Positions 27,267-36,153 of a stretch of 64,000 nt of DNA are shown here, in pieces. The notes below the pieces were generated by a model. The model ran no database searches, was not told where the DNA came from, and worked only from the letters and a program-made list of their open reading frames with translations. Numbering within the stretch: position 1 is the first letter of the stretch; every line of letters starts with the position of its first letter. The position numbers were made by a program, and so were the translations under genes. Origin of the DNA: an uncultured Campylobacter sp. (lineage in GTDB: Bacteria > Campylobacterota > Campylobacteria > Campylobacterales > Campylobacteraceae); assembly GCF_938002845.1 (NCBI RefSeq), contig NZ_CALKZP010000058.1, positions 1-64,000 on the forward strand, given 5' to 3'.

Positions 27267-28538
27267 TTAAAGCGCCGCCATCGCTTCGTCCGCGGCGTTT
27301 AGCGCAAAGTCGATCTGCGCTTCGTTCATCGTAGAGCAGATAAAGCCCGTCTCAAACTGACTAGGCGCCAAAAATACGCCGCGCTTAATCATCTCGCCGT
27401 GAAATTTCGCAAAGCGCGCGGTGTATGCTCGCAGGGCGCCGTCATAGTCGCGCACCTCTTCGTCTGCAAAAAAGTAGCCGAACATCGAGCCTACGCAGGC
27501 GGTTTGCAGCGCGATGCCGCGGTGCTGCGCTATGGCGCAAAGCCCGTCCGTAAGTCTGCGGGCAAGCTCGCCGAGCCTTTCGTAAAGGCCGCTGCTAGCG
27601 TAAATTTTACTTAGGCTAGCGATGCCTGCAGCCATTGCGACGGGGTTTCCGCTTAGCGTGCCTGCTTGATATACCGCTCCTAGCGGGCTTATCATATCCA
27701 TGATTTCGCGCTTGCCCGCAAACGCCGCCACGCTCATGCCGCCGCCGATGACCTTGCCGAATGTTACCAGATCGCCGCGGACGCCGTAGATGCCGTAGCT
27801 GCCTAGCTCGCTCGCGCGAAAGCCGCTCATTACCTCGTCGATTATCAGCACGATCTTTTTCTCATCGCACAGCGCGCGAAGCTCGGTTAAAAATTTGGGA
27901 TCCGCCGGTACTAGGCCCATATTCCCCGCGATAGGCTCGATGATAATCGTGCCGATGTCGTTTTGTGCTAGGACGTCCTTTACGCTTTGTATGTCGTTGT
28001 ATCTGGCTAGGTAGGTGTTTTTCGCGACATCCTGCGGCACGCCCGCGCTGCTTGCGTTACCGAAGGTGCTTGCGCCGCTGCCCGCTTTGACGAGCAGGCT
28101 GTCGCTGTGGCCGTGGTAGCAACCCTCAAATTTTAAAATTTTATCCCGTCCGCTAAAGGCGCGCGCAAGACGGATCGCGCTCATCGTGGCCTCCGTGCCG
28201 CTGCTGGTAAAGCGGATCTTATCTAGGAAATCAAAATTTTTTAGCACCAGCGAGGCAAGCTGCGTCTCAAGCGGACTGGATGCGCCGAAGCTTAGTCCCT
28301 TTTTGGCGGTTTGCACGACGGCGCGCTCAATGTCGGCATCGGCATGACCGAAGATGAGCGGACCCCAGCTCTGCACGAAGTCGAGATATTTTTTGCCCTC
28401 GACGTCGTAGATGTACGAGCCCTCGCCGCGATCCACCATAAAAGGCTCGCCACCTACGTTGCCGAATGCTCGCACAGGCGAATCTACGCCGCCTGGGATA
28501 AGTTTTTGTGCTGCTAAAAATTCGTCGTGATTATTCAT
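27267..28538 (-). CDS. hemL: Glutamate-1-semialdehyde 2,1-aminomutase
   Basis: This 423-aa class III aminotransferase-fold enzyme converts glutamate-1-semialdehyde to 5-aminolevulinate in the C5 haem pathway. The PLP lysine is Lys262 (VTFGKVIGGGM), with the upstream IIDEVMSGFR aspartate and the SSGTEATMSAIRLAR cofactor loop. Its start overlaps a cytochrome c gene by 4 bp, so haem synthesis and a haem protein are cotranslated. Confidence 0.97.
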   Translation of the reverse strand: MNNHDEFLAAQKLIPGGVDSPVRAFGNVGGEPFMVDRGEGSYIYDVEGKKYLDFVQSWGPLIFGHADADIERAVVQTAKKGLSFGASSPLETQLASLVLKNFDFLDKIRFTSSGTEATMSAIRLARAFSGRDKILKFEGCYHGHSDSLLVKAGSGASTFGNASSAGVPQDVAKNTYLARYNDIQSVKDVLAQNDIGTIIIEPIAGNMGLVPADPKFLTELRALCDEKKIVLIIDEVMSGFRASELGSYGIYGVRGDLVTFGKVIGGGMSVAAFAGKREIMDMISPLGAVYQAGTLSGNPVAMAAGIASLSKIYASSGLYERLGELARRLTDGLCAIAQHRGIALQTACVGSMFGYFFADEEVRDYDGALRAYTARFAKFHGEMIKRGVFLAPSQFETGFICSTMNEAQIDFALNAADEAMAAL

Positions 28539-28981
28539 TTTTTCTCCTTCTTTTTGGGCTGATTTATCGATTTTATATATTTGTAGATGATGATGATCTC
28601 GTTTTGCGTCAGGAAGTAGCTTGGCATCACGTCGCGCGAGCTGCTGACGCCGTCGGCGAGCTCCTGAAGCGATAGATTATTGATCGGCGGCGCGTTTAGG
28701 GCGCGCTCGTAGTAGGCGCCCGAGGTGCGGTTAAATTCTTTATACTTTACGATCAGCGAGCCCTCTCCCTTTTCGCCGTGGCACTTGTCGCAGCCGATGC
28801 CGCGGGGGTTTTTATACAGCATCGCGCCGTACTCCTCGTCGGTGATGAAGCTCTCGGCTTGTGCGCCGCGAGGTAGAAAAAATATGGTCGCGGTTAAAAA
28901 TAGCGCTAAAAATATGAAATTTCGCATCTTCTCGTTTCGAATTTTTGGCGCAATAATATAAAAAATGTGCTTAAATTTCAT
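28535..28981 (-). CDS. Exported monohaem cytochrome c
   Basis: This 148-aa reading has one haem site CDKCH (Cys64, Cys67, His68) and a probable distal Met119 (SSRDVMPSYF). The first 18 residues (MKFKHIFYIIAPKIRNEK) precede a much better signal peptide starting MRNFIFLALFLTATIFFL, so Met19 (position 28927) is a plausible true start. The upstream ATG overlaps the kinase stop by 4 bp and may be used for coupling. It is a small periplasmic electron carrier. C-terminal residues KSINQPKKKEKK are basic. The partner is unknown. Confidence 0.88.
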   Translation of the reverse strand: MKFKHIFYIIAPKIRNEKMRNFIFLALFLTATIFFLPRGAQAESFITDEEYGAMLYKNPRGIGCDKCHGEKGEGSLIVKYKEFNRTSGAYYERALNAPPINNLSLQELADGVSSSRDVMPSYFLTQNEIIIIYKYIKSINQPKKKEKK

Positions 28982-30219
28982 AACGTCGCTATATTTTCGA
29001 TCCCCTCAAAATAAAATACGTTTAACTCATCCTCTCTGCGGTAGAGGAATTTTAGTCCGTGCGCCTTGGCGATGTTATCGACGATGTAGAGCCCCAGGCC
29101 GAAGCTTTGCTTGGCGTTCGTGCCCTTGACGAAGGCCTCTTTGTAGTAGCTAAAGTCCTTCTGCAGCGGCTCGCCGAGCGTTATGAAGTCCATCGTCTCG
29201 GCATTTAGGCGGATTAAAATTTTACCGTCTGAGGCGTATTTTACGGCGTTGTCGATTAAATTTTTCACTGCGACGCAAAATAGCTTCAGATCGACGTTTA
29301 AGCTCAGGCCTAGCGGATTTTGCAGCGTGACGTAGCCGGGCTCGATCATCGCGATGCCGAGCGCTTCTTTTAAAATTTCATCCATTGAAAAAATTCCGCG
29401 TTCGATTAGCGCCGTGCCCGCAGTCGCGCGCTCGACCGCCGCAAATTCGTTGATTAGGCTCTCTAGCCGCTCAAAGACCGAGATGAGGCGCTCTTGATTT
29501 TTGCCGTGCTCGATCATCTCAACGGCGATGCGACCCTTTGTGATGGGGGTTTTGAGCTCGTGCATTATGTTTCGCAAAAACAGATGGCGCGATTCGTTAA
29601 GCTTATTTATCTGCGTGACCGCCTCATAAAATGCGTGCGAAACCTCGGAAATTTCGTCGTTTCCTACGCTTACGTCCTTGATCTGAAGATCGCCTTTAGC
29701 AAATTTATCGATCTGGCGCTTAAGCTTGCGAAGAGGGCGAATTTTGCGGATGATAAATATATACGCAAGCAGGATGATCGCCAAAATGACGCCGTAGATC
29801 GCTTTGAAAATATCGTAGCGGTAAGGCTGATAATCCTTGTCGTTTAAAAGCCGCGTCTCGCCAGCGTGAGTAATCTTTAGGTAGTGCTTACGTTTAAAAA
29901 GCAGGATATCAGCAGAGCCGATGTCTGCGGAGATGCTATCTAGAATTTCAGCGCCTTTGATGATCTCATCGCGCTTGGCTTCATCGCGGATGGTCGAAAA
30001 CTCGAAATTCGCGACCTGCCGTTCGTATTCGACATCGCTGATGAGCTTGCTCATCTGATATAGGTTCGCGCGCGCGACGATGGAGTACTTGGAGTTTAGC
30101 TCGCGGGTGTAGTTTTGCTGATCGTAACCGATGAGCCAGAGTAGGGCGAGCGAAACGCCCACGGCAGCGAGCGCAAAGATGAACGTGATGGTATAAAAAA
30201 TCGACGATCTTACTTTCAT
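28978..30219 (-). CDS. Two-component sensor histidine kinase (ArsS/CprS type)
   Basis: This 413-aa protein has membrane segments at about 8-30 and 139-158 around a periplasmic sensor of some 105 residues, then a HAMP region, a HisKA site with His220 in NIMHELKTPITKG, and HATPase boxes (NLIDNAVKYAS and FGLGLYIVDN). The MHELKTPITKG box and the ESRHLFLRNI lead-in are characteristic of the epsilonproteobacterial ArsS/CprS kinases. The gene overlaps the cytochrome c start by 4 bp, and hemL follows. Its likely partner is the regulator at 30724-31401, which is separated by 504 bp. Confidence 0.9.
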   Translation of the reverse strand: MKVRSSIFYTITFIFALAAVGVSLALLWLIGYDQQNYTRELNSKYSIVARANLYQMSKLISDVEYERQVANFEFSTIRDEAKRDEIIKGAEILDSISADIGSADILLFKRKHYLKITHAGETRLLNDKDYQPYRYDIFKAIYGVILAIILLAYIFIIRKIRPLRKLKRQIDKFAKGDLQIKDVSVGNDEISEVSHAFYEAVTQINKLNESRHLFLRNIMHELKTPITKGRIAVEMIEHGKNQERLISVFERLESLINEFAAVERATAGTALIERGIFSMDEILKEALGIAMIEPGYVTLQNPLGLSLNVDLKLFCVAVKNLIDNAVKYASDGKILIRLNAETMDFITLGEPLQKDFSYYKEAFVKGTNAKQSFGLGLYIVDNIAKAHGLKFLYRREDELNVFYFEGIENIATL

Positions 30220-30723
30220 TAAATTTATATGATCCTTAAATTTTTAAAATTTCAAAGCTTTGAAGCCGCGGGCTTGCTTTGGCTTTGACACGCGAGCCAG
30301 CGGCTTACGCTCATTCGGCTTTAAATTTGCAGCGCGTCTTAAAGGCGCGGCGCGTAAATTTTAAAATTTCATCGCAAAGCGGGGCGCTTTTAAATTTAAC
30401 ATCCACGCTTCTTTAAATTTTAAAATTTTGCCTTTTCGCCGCTCTCGGCTCTGCTTTTTACAGCTCGTTTTTGCCCGCAGCGCCGAATTTCGCCGAAATT
30501 TACAATGATAAAATTCCACGCCCATTTAAAATCGCACGCCAAATTTATAACTATAAAATTTTATCGTAAAATTTTAACGCTTCAGTTGCGGCGCCTTAAA
30601 TTTTAATAGTAAAATCGCGCGGACCGACTTGCGATTTCAGTTTCGCCGCACGAGCGCCTATTAAATTTAGAGCCGCGAGCATTTAAATTTCATCGCGCAA
30701 GCTCGTCTATAGTGCAAGTCCGC
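30220..30723. other. 504-bp gene-free spacer inside a two-component locus
   Basis: Repeated AT words such as TAAATTTTAAAATTTC (about 30354-30370) and TTTAAATTTTAAAATTTT (about 30413-30430) alternate with GC-rich blocks. I see no gene. The kinase may have its own promoter here, since cotranscription through half a kilobase would be unusual for this family. Confidence 0.5.
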
Positions 30724-31401
30724 TCATTGTATTAGTTTATAACCTACGCCGCGGATAGCGTGGATGTAGCTTGGCGCCTTGGACGTTTCGCCAAGCTTCA
30801 AACGGATGCGGCCGATGATGACGTCGATGCTTTTGCTCGAGGATTCCTCGCTTATGGAGCTGCAGTTGTAGATGAGCTCCTCGCGGGTGATCGCGCCGCC
30901 TTCCTTTTTGATGAGATACGAAAGCACGTCGTATTCGGCGATGGTGAGCGATAGGGGCTGTCCTTTGAAGCTGATGACGTGGCGGAAATCATCCACTTCG
31001 AGATCTTTTTTTGGCTTTGCGGCGCGCTGAAGCGAGTTTATGTCGTAGCGCTCGATGTGACGTTTGATGCGCGCCAAAAGCTCTTGCGGATTATAAGGCT
31101 TTGGCAGATAATCGTCCGCGCCGAAATCAAAAGCGTTGATCTTATCGGTCAGATCGTGGCGGGCGCTTGATATTATGATTGGTATATCGGTGTTTTTGCG
31201 GATCTCTTTGCAGACCTCAAGCCCGTCCATTCCAGGAAGCGTGAGGTCTAAAATCACGAGGTTGAAATTTTCTAAATTTAGCTTGGAAAGCCCCAAAAAC
31301 GGATCGTCCGCGACGGTGATATCAATATCGTATTGTTGCAGATATTCGCTTAAAATTTCGGCGAGCTCTAAATCATCCTCTATCATTAAAATTTTAGTCA
31401 T
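30724..31401 (-). CDS. OmpR/PhoB-type response regulator (ArsR/CprR type)
   Basis: This 225-aa protein has a receiver domain with acidic pocket Glu8-Asp9-Asp10, phosphorylation site Asp52 (VILDLTLPG) and Lys101 (LPKPYNP), then a winged-helix DNA-binding domain at about 128-224 (SLTIAEYDVLSYLIKKEGG, ending YIHAIRGVGYKLIQ). The sequence pattern fits the H. pylori ArsR / C. jejuni CprR group, which are important or essential regulators of envelope and acid responses. Its cognate kinase is probably the gene at 28978-30219. Confidence 0.9.
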   Translation of the reverse strand: MTKILMIEDDLELAEILSEYLQQYDIDITVADDPFLGLSKLNLENFNLVILDLTLPGMDGLEVCKEIRKNTDIPIIISSARHDLTDKINAFDFGADDYLPKPYNPQELLARIKRHIERYDINSLQRAAKPKKDLEVDDFRHVISFKGQPLSLTIAEYDVLSYLIKKEGGAITREELIYNCSSISEESSSKSIDVIIGRIRLKLGETSKAPSYIHAIRGVGYKLIQ

Positions 31402-31727
31402 AAAAAACCTTTGAAATTTTGCGCGGATTATAACAAAATATAGTTTATATATTTTAAAGCGGCAAATTTGGGCGAAATTTTATAAAAATGAGGTGCGGCG
31501 GGGTGAAATTTTGAAATTTTTTGAAACCGGGCGAAATTTCAAAAATCAGCCCCAAAAATATGGCGGAATTTTGAAATTTAAAGAAGCGAAATCTGAAAAA
31601 TTGACGAATTTGGGCTAAATTCGGCTAAATTTTGCCGATTTTTGCGTTTTTTTCTTAAAAAACTATTGTATTTTTTGCGAAACTATTGTAGAATACCGCC
31701 GAAACCACTTTATTTTAAAGGATTAGC
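31402..31727. promoter_or_regulatory. Divergent intergenic region with HU promoter and 20-bp-spaced direct repeat
   Basis: AAACTATTGTA occurs at 31659-31669 and again at 31679-31689. The first copy contains the -35-like TTGTAT (31665-31670), and TAGAAT (31688-31693) is the -10 after 17 bases, so the repeats straddle the hup core promoter. AAAGGA near 31716 is the ribosome site. The rest is AT-rich with repeated GAAATTT words. Confidence 0.6.
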
Positions 31728-32024
31728 ATGAAAAAAGCTGATTTTATCCAAGTAGTTGCCGAGAAGGCAGGTCTTTCTAAAAAAGATACCGTTAAGGTAG
31801 TAGATTCTGCACTTGAGGCTATCAAAGAGCTTTTGGTAAAAGGTGATGACATAAGCTTCATCGGCTTCGGATCTTTCGGCATCGCAGAGCGTGCGGCTCG
31901 CGAGGGTAAAGTTCCTGGCACAAACAGAACTTACAAATCTCCTGCTACTAAAGTAGTAAAATTTAAAGTTGGCAAACAGCTAAAAGAGGCTGTTGCAGCT
32001 GCAAAAGGCAAGAAGAAAAAATAA
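31728..32024 (+). CDS. hup: HU-family nucleoid protein
   Basis: This 98-aa protein has the full HU fold: MKKADFIQVVAEKAGLSKKD helices, then GDDISFIGFGSFGIAERAAREGK and the DNA-clasping arm with NRTYKSPATKVVKFKVGKQLK. The tail AAAKGKKKK is basic. It bends and compacts DNA and is normally abundant, which fits the strong ribosome site and the clear terminator behind it. Confidence 0.97.
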   Translation: MKKADFIQVVAEKAGLSKKDTVKVVDSALEAIKELLVKGDDISFIGFGSFGIAERAAREGKVPGTNRTYKSPATKVVKFKVGKQLKEAVAAAKGKKKK

Positions 32025-32037
32025 TTTTCTTGCTCCA

Positions 32038-32060
32038 AGCCCCGTCTTCGGGGCTTTTCT
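32038..32060 (+). terminator. Rho-independent terminator of hup
   Basis: AGCCCC (32038-32043), a six-base loop, GGGGCT (32050-32055), then TTTCTCTTTT. This is a classic GC stem and T tract placed 14 bases after the hup stop. Confidence 0.9.
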
Positions 32061-32093
32061 CTTTTAAATTTATACAATCATAACTTTTTAAAT

Positions 32094-32180
32094 GCCCGAG
32101 TGGTGAAATTGGTAGACGCACCAGACTCAAAATCTGGCGAGGGCGACCTCGTGTCGGTTCGATTCCGACCTCGGGCACCA
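32094..32180 (+). tRNA. tRNA-Leu, anticodon CAA
   Basis: The 87-nt sequence folds with acceptor GCCCGAG/CTCGGGC, a long D arm (GAAATTGGTAGACGCA), anticodon stem CCAGA/TCTGG with loop CTCAAAA (anticodon CAA, reading UUG), a long class II variable arm as in tRNA-Leu, T arm GTCGGTTCGATTCCGAC, and an encoded 3' CCA (32178-32180). The variable arm and identity bases support leucine. Confidence 0.97.
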
Positions 32181-32295
32181 TAAAACTTCTTTAAATTTTA
32201 TCCGTAATTTCAACCGCCTTTTGCAAATTTCAACTTGCTATAAAATTTTTTATACTATTATTACCGCGGTATTTCTTTAAAAGAGGCAATTATTT

Positions 32296-33729
32296 ATGAT
32301 ACGTAAAATTCTTATCGCTAATCGCGGCGAGATCGCGGTTCGCATCATTAGGGCCTGCAGAGATCTGCATATTAAAAGCGTCGCGATCTATACCAAACCC
32401 GACGTCGATTGCTTACACGTAAAAATCGCCGATGAGGCCTACGAAGTAAGCGCGGACGCGCTAAAAGGCTATCTGGATGCCAAAAAGATCGTCGAAGTCG
32501 CCAAAGAGTGTGGCGCTGATGCGATACATCCTGGATACGGCTTTTTGAGCGAGAATTTTGACTTTGCAAGAGAGGTCGAGGACGCGGGGATCATCTTCAT
32601 CGGTCCAAAGCCCGACGTTATCCGAAAAATGGGCAACAAAAACATTGCTCGCTATTTGATGCGCAAAAACGGCATTCCGATCGTGCCGGGTACCGAAAAG
32701 CTAAATCACGAGAGCATGGATACGATCAAAAAATATGCGCGCGAGATCGGCTATCCCGTGATCTTAAAGGCTAGCGGCGGCGGCGGCGGACGCGGTATCC
32801 GCGAGGTATGGGAGGAGAAGGATATGGAGAGCGCCTACGATTCGTGCACGAGAGAGGCGAAAACCTTTTTTAACAACGATGAAATTTTTATGGAAAAACT
32901 CGTCGTCAAGCCGCGCCACATCGAGTTTCAGATCATCGGCGACAATTACGGTAACATCATTCACCTTTGCGAGCGCGATTGCTCGATCCAGCGCCGTCAC
33001 CAAAAGATCATCGAGATCGCGCCGTGCCCCTCGATAAGCGAGCATCTACGTAAGACGATGGGTACGACCGCAGTCGCTGCGGCGAAGGCGGTGAATTACA
33101 CCAATGTCGGTACAGTGGAATTTTTGCTTGATGATTACAACAACTTTTACTTTATGGAGATGAATACCCGTATTCAGGTCGAGCACGGCATCACCGAGGA
33201 GGTCACGGGCGTCGATCTCGTCGTGCGCCAGATCCGCATCGCAAACGGCGAAATTTTAGAGCTTGAGCAAAGCGACATTAAGCCGCACGGCTACGCGATC
33301 GAGGCGCGTATCACCTCCGAAAACGTCTGGAAAAATTTCACCCCGGTTCCCGGCACCGTTAGCGATTATTATCCTGCACTAGGCCCTTCCGTGCGCGTCG
33401 ATAGCCACATCTATAAGGGCTATAAAATTCCGCCGTTTTACGACTCGCTTCTAGCCAAGCTAATCATCAAAACCACCGACTACGACCTGGCTGTCAATAA
33501 ACTAGAGCGTGCGCTAAAGGAGTTTCGTATCGAGGGAGTGCGCACGATTATTCCGTTTTTGCTTAGCATAAGCAAGTCTCGCGAATTCCGACTCGGCTTT
33601 TTCGACACGAGCTACGTAGAGAAAAATTTAGACAAAATTTTAGAAAACACCATCGACGATATGCAGCCGAATAAAAACGAAGCGATCGCCGCCATCATCG
33701 CTGCGATGCGCAAATCGGCGCGGATTTAG
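32296..33729 (+). CDS. pycA: Biotin carboxylase; probable pyruvate carboxylase subunit A
   Basis: This 477-aa ATP-grasp enzyme has the GEIAVRIIRA and IHPGYGFLSEN motifs, the Gly-rich ATP loop GGGGGRG (about 161-167), ERDCSIQRRHQK, and MNTRIQVEH with EEVTG. It carboxylates a biotin carrier with bicarbonate and ATP. AccC (about 445 aa) and PycA share all these motifs. The ~30-residue longer C-terminus and the following order (93-aa protein, then Bpt), which I recall around C. jejuni pycA, favour PycA and anaplerotic oxaloacetate synthesis with a PycB encoded elsewhere. A TATACT box at 32251 precedes it. Confidence 0.88.
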   Translation: MIRKILIANRGEIAVRIIRACRDLHIKSVAIYTKPDVDCLHVKIADEAYEVSADALKGYLDAKKIVEVAKECGADAIHPGYGFLSENFDFAREVEDAGIIFIGPKPDVIRKMGNKNIARYLMRKNGIPIVPGTEKLNHESMDTIKKYAREIGYPVILKASGGGGGRGIREVWEEKDMESAYDSCTREAKTFFNNDEIFMEKLVVKPRHIEFQIIGDNYGNIIHLCERDCSIQRRHQKIIEIAPCPSISEHLRKTMGTTAVAAAKAVNYTNVGTVEFLLDDYNNFYFMEMNTRIQVEHGITEEVTGVDLVVRQIRIANGEILELEQSDIKPHGYAIEARITSENVWKNFTPVPGTVSDYYPALGPSVRVDSHIYKGYKIPPFYDSLLAKLIIKTTDYDLAVNKLERALKEFRIEGVRTIIPFLLSISKSREFRLGFFDTSYVEKNLDKILENTIDDMQPNKNEAIAAIIAAMRKSARI

Positions 33730-33738
33730 GAAAGAGTT

Positions 33739-34020
33739 ATGGATTTTTTAGATAGCCTAAAAGATATAAAAAAGGACATGCTTAAGGACAAGGCGGCAAA
33801 CTCAGCGCCCAAAAAGCCTAAAAAGCCGAATCCAAATCGCGACGAGTTTAAAGATATTTTTAAAGATGACGATTTGAGCTTGCAAAGCGGGGGCGTCCTA
33901 GACGGCGACGCGGAGGAATTCGACGCAGCCAAAGAGAGCATCGTCGCACGCGAAAAGCGCCTCAAAGACGAGTTTTTAAAATACGTGGACGCGGCAAATA
34001 TCAAAAAGCTGAATGACTGA
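33739..34020 (+). CDS. Small hydrophilic conserved protein between pycA and bpt
   Basis: This 93-aa highly charged protein (MDFLDSLKDIKKDMLKDKAA, then KKPKKPNPN) has no membrane segment, a helix-rich end (AREKRLKDEFLKYVDAANIKKL) and low complexity in the middle. It lies 9 bp after pycA and overlaps bpt by 8 bp, so it is expressed with both. The function is unknown. The conserved position beside Bpt is remembered from C. jejuni. Confidence 0.8.
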   Translation: MDFLDSLKDIKKDMLKDKAANSAPKKPKKPNPNRDEFKDIFKDDDLSLQSGGVLDGDAEEFDAAKESIVAREKRLKDEFLKYVDAANIKKLND

Positions 34021-34738
34021 AATTCCATTTTGCACGCTGGATTTTGCCTGCCCCTATCTGGATGGCAGAGCAGCGCGCAGCGAGTATCTCTACATAAAAG
34101 ACTGCGACTTTGAATATAATTCAAGCTTAGTGCAGCACGGCTACCGTCGCTTCGGCAGGTATTTTCAAAAGCCCATTTGCGCGGCCTGTGCAGAGTGCAA
34201 AAGCCTACGCATCGATGCCGCAAATTTTAAATTTAGCAGATCGCACCGTCGCGTCTATAAAAATAATCGCACGACTGCCTATGTATGGCAATCTCATCCG
34301 CTTTTAAACGATGCGCGTTTGGAGCTTTTCGCGCTCTATCACGACTACATGCATCTAAAAAAGGGCTGGCCTGTGCAAGAGATCGATTTTGAGCGATATG
34401 ACGAAATTTACGTCCAAGGCCACGGCGACTTCGGCAAAGAAATTTCTTACTACGGCGAGGACGGGCGGCTTATCTGCGTCGATCTCATCGATATCGTGGA
34501 TGATGGCATCAGCTCAGTGTATTGCTACTACGATCCGTATCTGCCGCATCTAAGTCTCGGCAAATTTTCGCTTTTAAAACAGATCGAGTTCGCCCAAGAG
34601 CTGGGGCTACGATGGATCTATCTGGGCTACGCGGTGAAGCAGTGCCCGAGCCTAGCGTATAAATTTAGCTACGAGCCGTATGAAATTTTAAACTCATACG
34701 TAGAGCTTGACGCCCCCGCCGTGTGGGAAGGCGCGTAA
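34013..34738 (+). CDS. bpt: Aspartate/glutamate leucyltransferase
   Basis: This 241-aa member of the Ate/Bpt family adds leucine from Leu-tRNA to N-terminal Asp or Glu, marking proteins for ClpS/ClpAP degradation. The N-terminal Cys cluster (Cys14 and the CAACAEC motif near residue 57-63), RRVYKNN and the YLGYAVKQCPSLAYKF region are typical. Length is normal. Its tRNA-Leu substrate gene happens to lie 2 kb upstream. Confidence 0.93.
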   Translation: MTEIPFCTLDFACPYLDGRAARSEYLYIKDCDFEYNSSLVQHGYRRFGRYFQKPICAACAECKSLRIDAANFKFSRSHRRVYKNNRTTAYVWQSHPLLNDARLELFALYHDYMHLKKGWPVQEIDFERYDEIYVQGHGDFGKEISYYGEDGRLICVDLIDIVDDGISSVYCYYDPYLPHLSLGKFSLLKQIEFAQELGLRWIYLGYAVKQCPSLAYKFSYEPYEILNSYVELDAPAVWEGA

Positions 34739-35334
34739 AGAGGTAGGTTCTGCGCGCGGGGGCCCAGAAGCAGCCTAGACAGACATACGCGCTGTGCGGT
34801 GCGTAGAAGGATAAGCTCCGCTCGCCCTTGCAGCCTATAAATACGGCGCGCGGTAGAGGTCGTGCCGCCGCGTAGAATTCGGTCGCGCGCAGATATGACG
34901 CAGTATGTAAAAGCGCGCCTAAGCGCCAAATCTTACGCTGAAATTTAGCTCCGCTCGACCTGCGAAATATCCGCGGTGATGAAATTTAAGGAGATAAAAT
35001 TTAAAAGTAGAGCAGATAGATTTGCAAATTTTACGGCAGGCTCGGCATTTGCGTGTCGCAAGATGGCACACGCGGCTTTTGAGCGTACTTGGCTCCTGAG
35101 TGAGCGCGAAAAAGGGCGATCGGTTTCGTAATATAACTCTTACGCTGCCGCAATTAGCCTTGGCGCTGCGACCGGCTTCGGCATTGACCTAATTTCGGTA
35201 TCGCGATCGGCTATAGCGTCGCAACCGACGCCGCTACGTAAGCGGCGAAGCGCAAAAAGATGGCTTATAAAGCACGATACAGCATATATTTTGTAAAATT
35301 TAAGCAAACTGCGAAGCCGCAATAAGACGGCCGG
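34739..35334. other. Gene-free spacer after bpt
   Basis: Mostly GC-rich sequence with no credible gene on either strand. A few AT words (GAAATTTAGC, TTAAATTT) appear near 34940-35030. The genes on both sides point into it, so it mainly holds 3' ends. Confidence 0.4.
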
Positions 35335-36153
35335 TTACGGCAAATTTATCAGCTCCACCTTGTTTTCCAGCGTTTTTGGGATCAATAAAACCTTGCCGTC
35401 GCTTGAGATATCCGCAGGTCTTTGCATCGCGCCGAGGTTTATTTTGCGTATCTGTCCGTTTGCATCGATACGCCAAATTTTACCGCTTAAAAGGTCCTCG
35501 CCCCAGTCGCTAATTAAAATTTCGCCGTTTTTTCCGCGCGCTATGCCGTAGAAAACCCCCTTCATATCGGCAAAGATCGAAATTTCGCGAGATTTCAGAT
35601 CCATGCTTAGTACGCGCCCCGGGACCTTTCCGCTAAGATCGAAGGTGGTGATCAGAAGTTTGTCGCCCTTGAGCAAAAGCGCGCCCGCATTGCCGAGCGA
35701 GGGGTCGATGCGTGCGAACTCATCGTAGCTTTTTGCGTTTAAATTTATGCTGTAAATCACGCTGCGCGCATTATCGCTTGCGAGCAAAACCTCGCTACCG
35801 AGCGCTACGACGTCGTTTAAGGCCTGCGCTCCCTCGATTTTTAGATTAAAAACCTCCTGACCTTTGCTAAAGCCTCTGATCGCATCCAGATCGCACACGT
35901 AGAGCACGTCGCCGATCTGCGCCATTCCGCCAGGATTTACCAGATCGTCTATAAAATTGGTCTCAACGACGTTGGAATTTTTCACGATCCTGCTTATAAA
36001 GCCGCTTCTGCCTAGCGAATCTTCGTTTTTGCCGCGATTTGCGATGTAAAAAGCGTCCTCAGTGATTAGCGAACCCTCGGGCGCACTGAATCCATCGAGC
36101 TCCAAGCCGAAAAGCGCGCCCGCCAAGGCGCACGAAAGTAGAACTTTTTTCAT
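35335..36153 (-). CDS. Exported beta-propeller-like protein (SMP-30/NHL-like)
   Basis: This 272-aa protein has a signal peptide (MKKVLLSCALAGALFGLELD) and about six repeated strand blocks of the type GDVLYVCDLDAIRGF, SEVLLASDNARSVIYSI, GDKLLITTFD, GEILISDWGEDLLSGKIWRI and GKVLLIPKTLENKVELI, which is a beta-propeller pattern. It is likely periplasmic. A sugar lactonase or binding role is possible, but no metal ligands are clear. It has no close neighbours: about 0.6 kb and 1 kb of gene-free DNA flank it. Confidence 0.8.
   Translation of the reverse strand: MKKVLLSCALAGALFGLELDGFSAPEGSLITEDAFYIANRGKNEDSLGRSGFISRIVKNSNVVETNFIDDLVNPGGMAQIGDVLYVCDLDAIRGFSKGQEVFNLKIEGAQALNDVVALGSEVLLASDNARSVIYSINLNAKSYDEFARIDPSLGNAGALLLKGDKLLITTFDLSGKVPGRVLSMDLKSREISIFADMKGVFYGIARGKNGEILISDWGEDLLSGKIWRIDANGQIRKINLGAMQRPADISSDGKVLLIPKTLENKVELINLP

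Noticed and set aside
32296..33729. AccC of acetyl-CoA carboxylase
   Set aside because: Motifs do not separate AccC from PycA. The longer C-terminus and the gene order with the small protein and bpt favour PycA, so AccC is kept only as an alternative.
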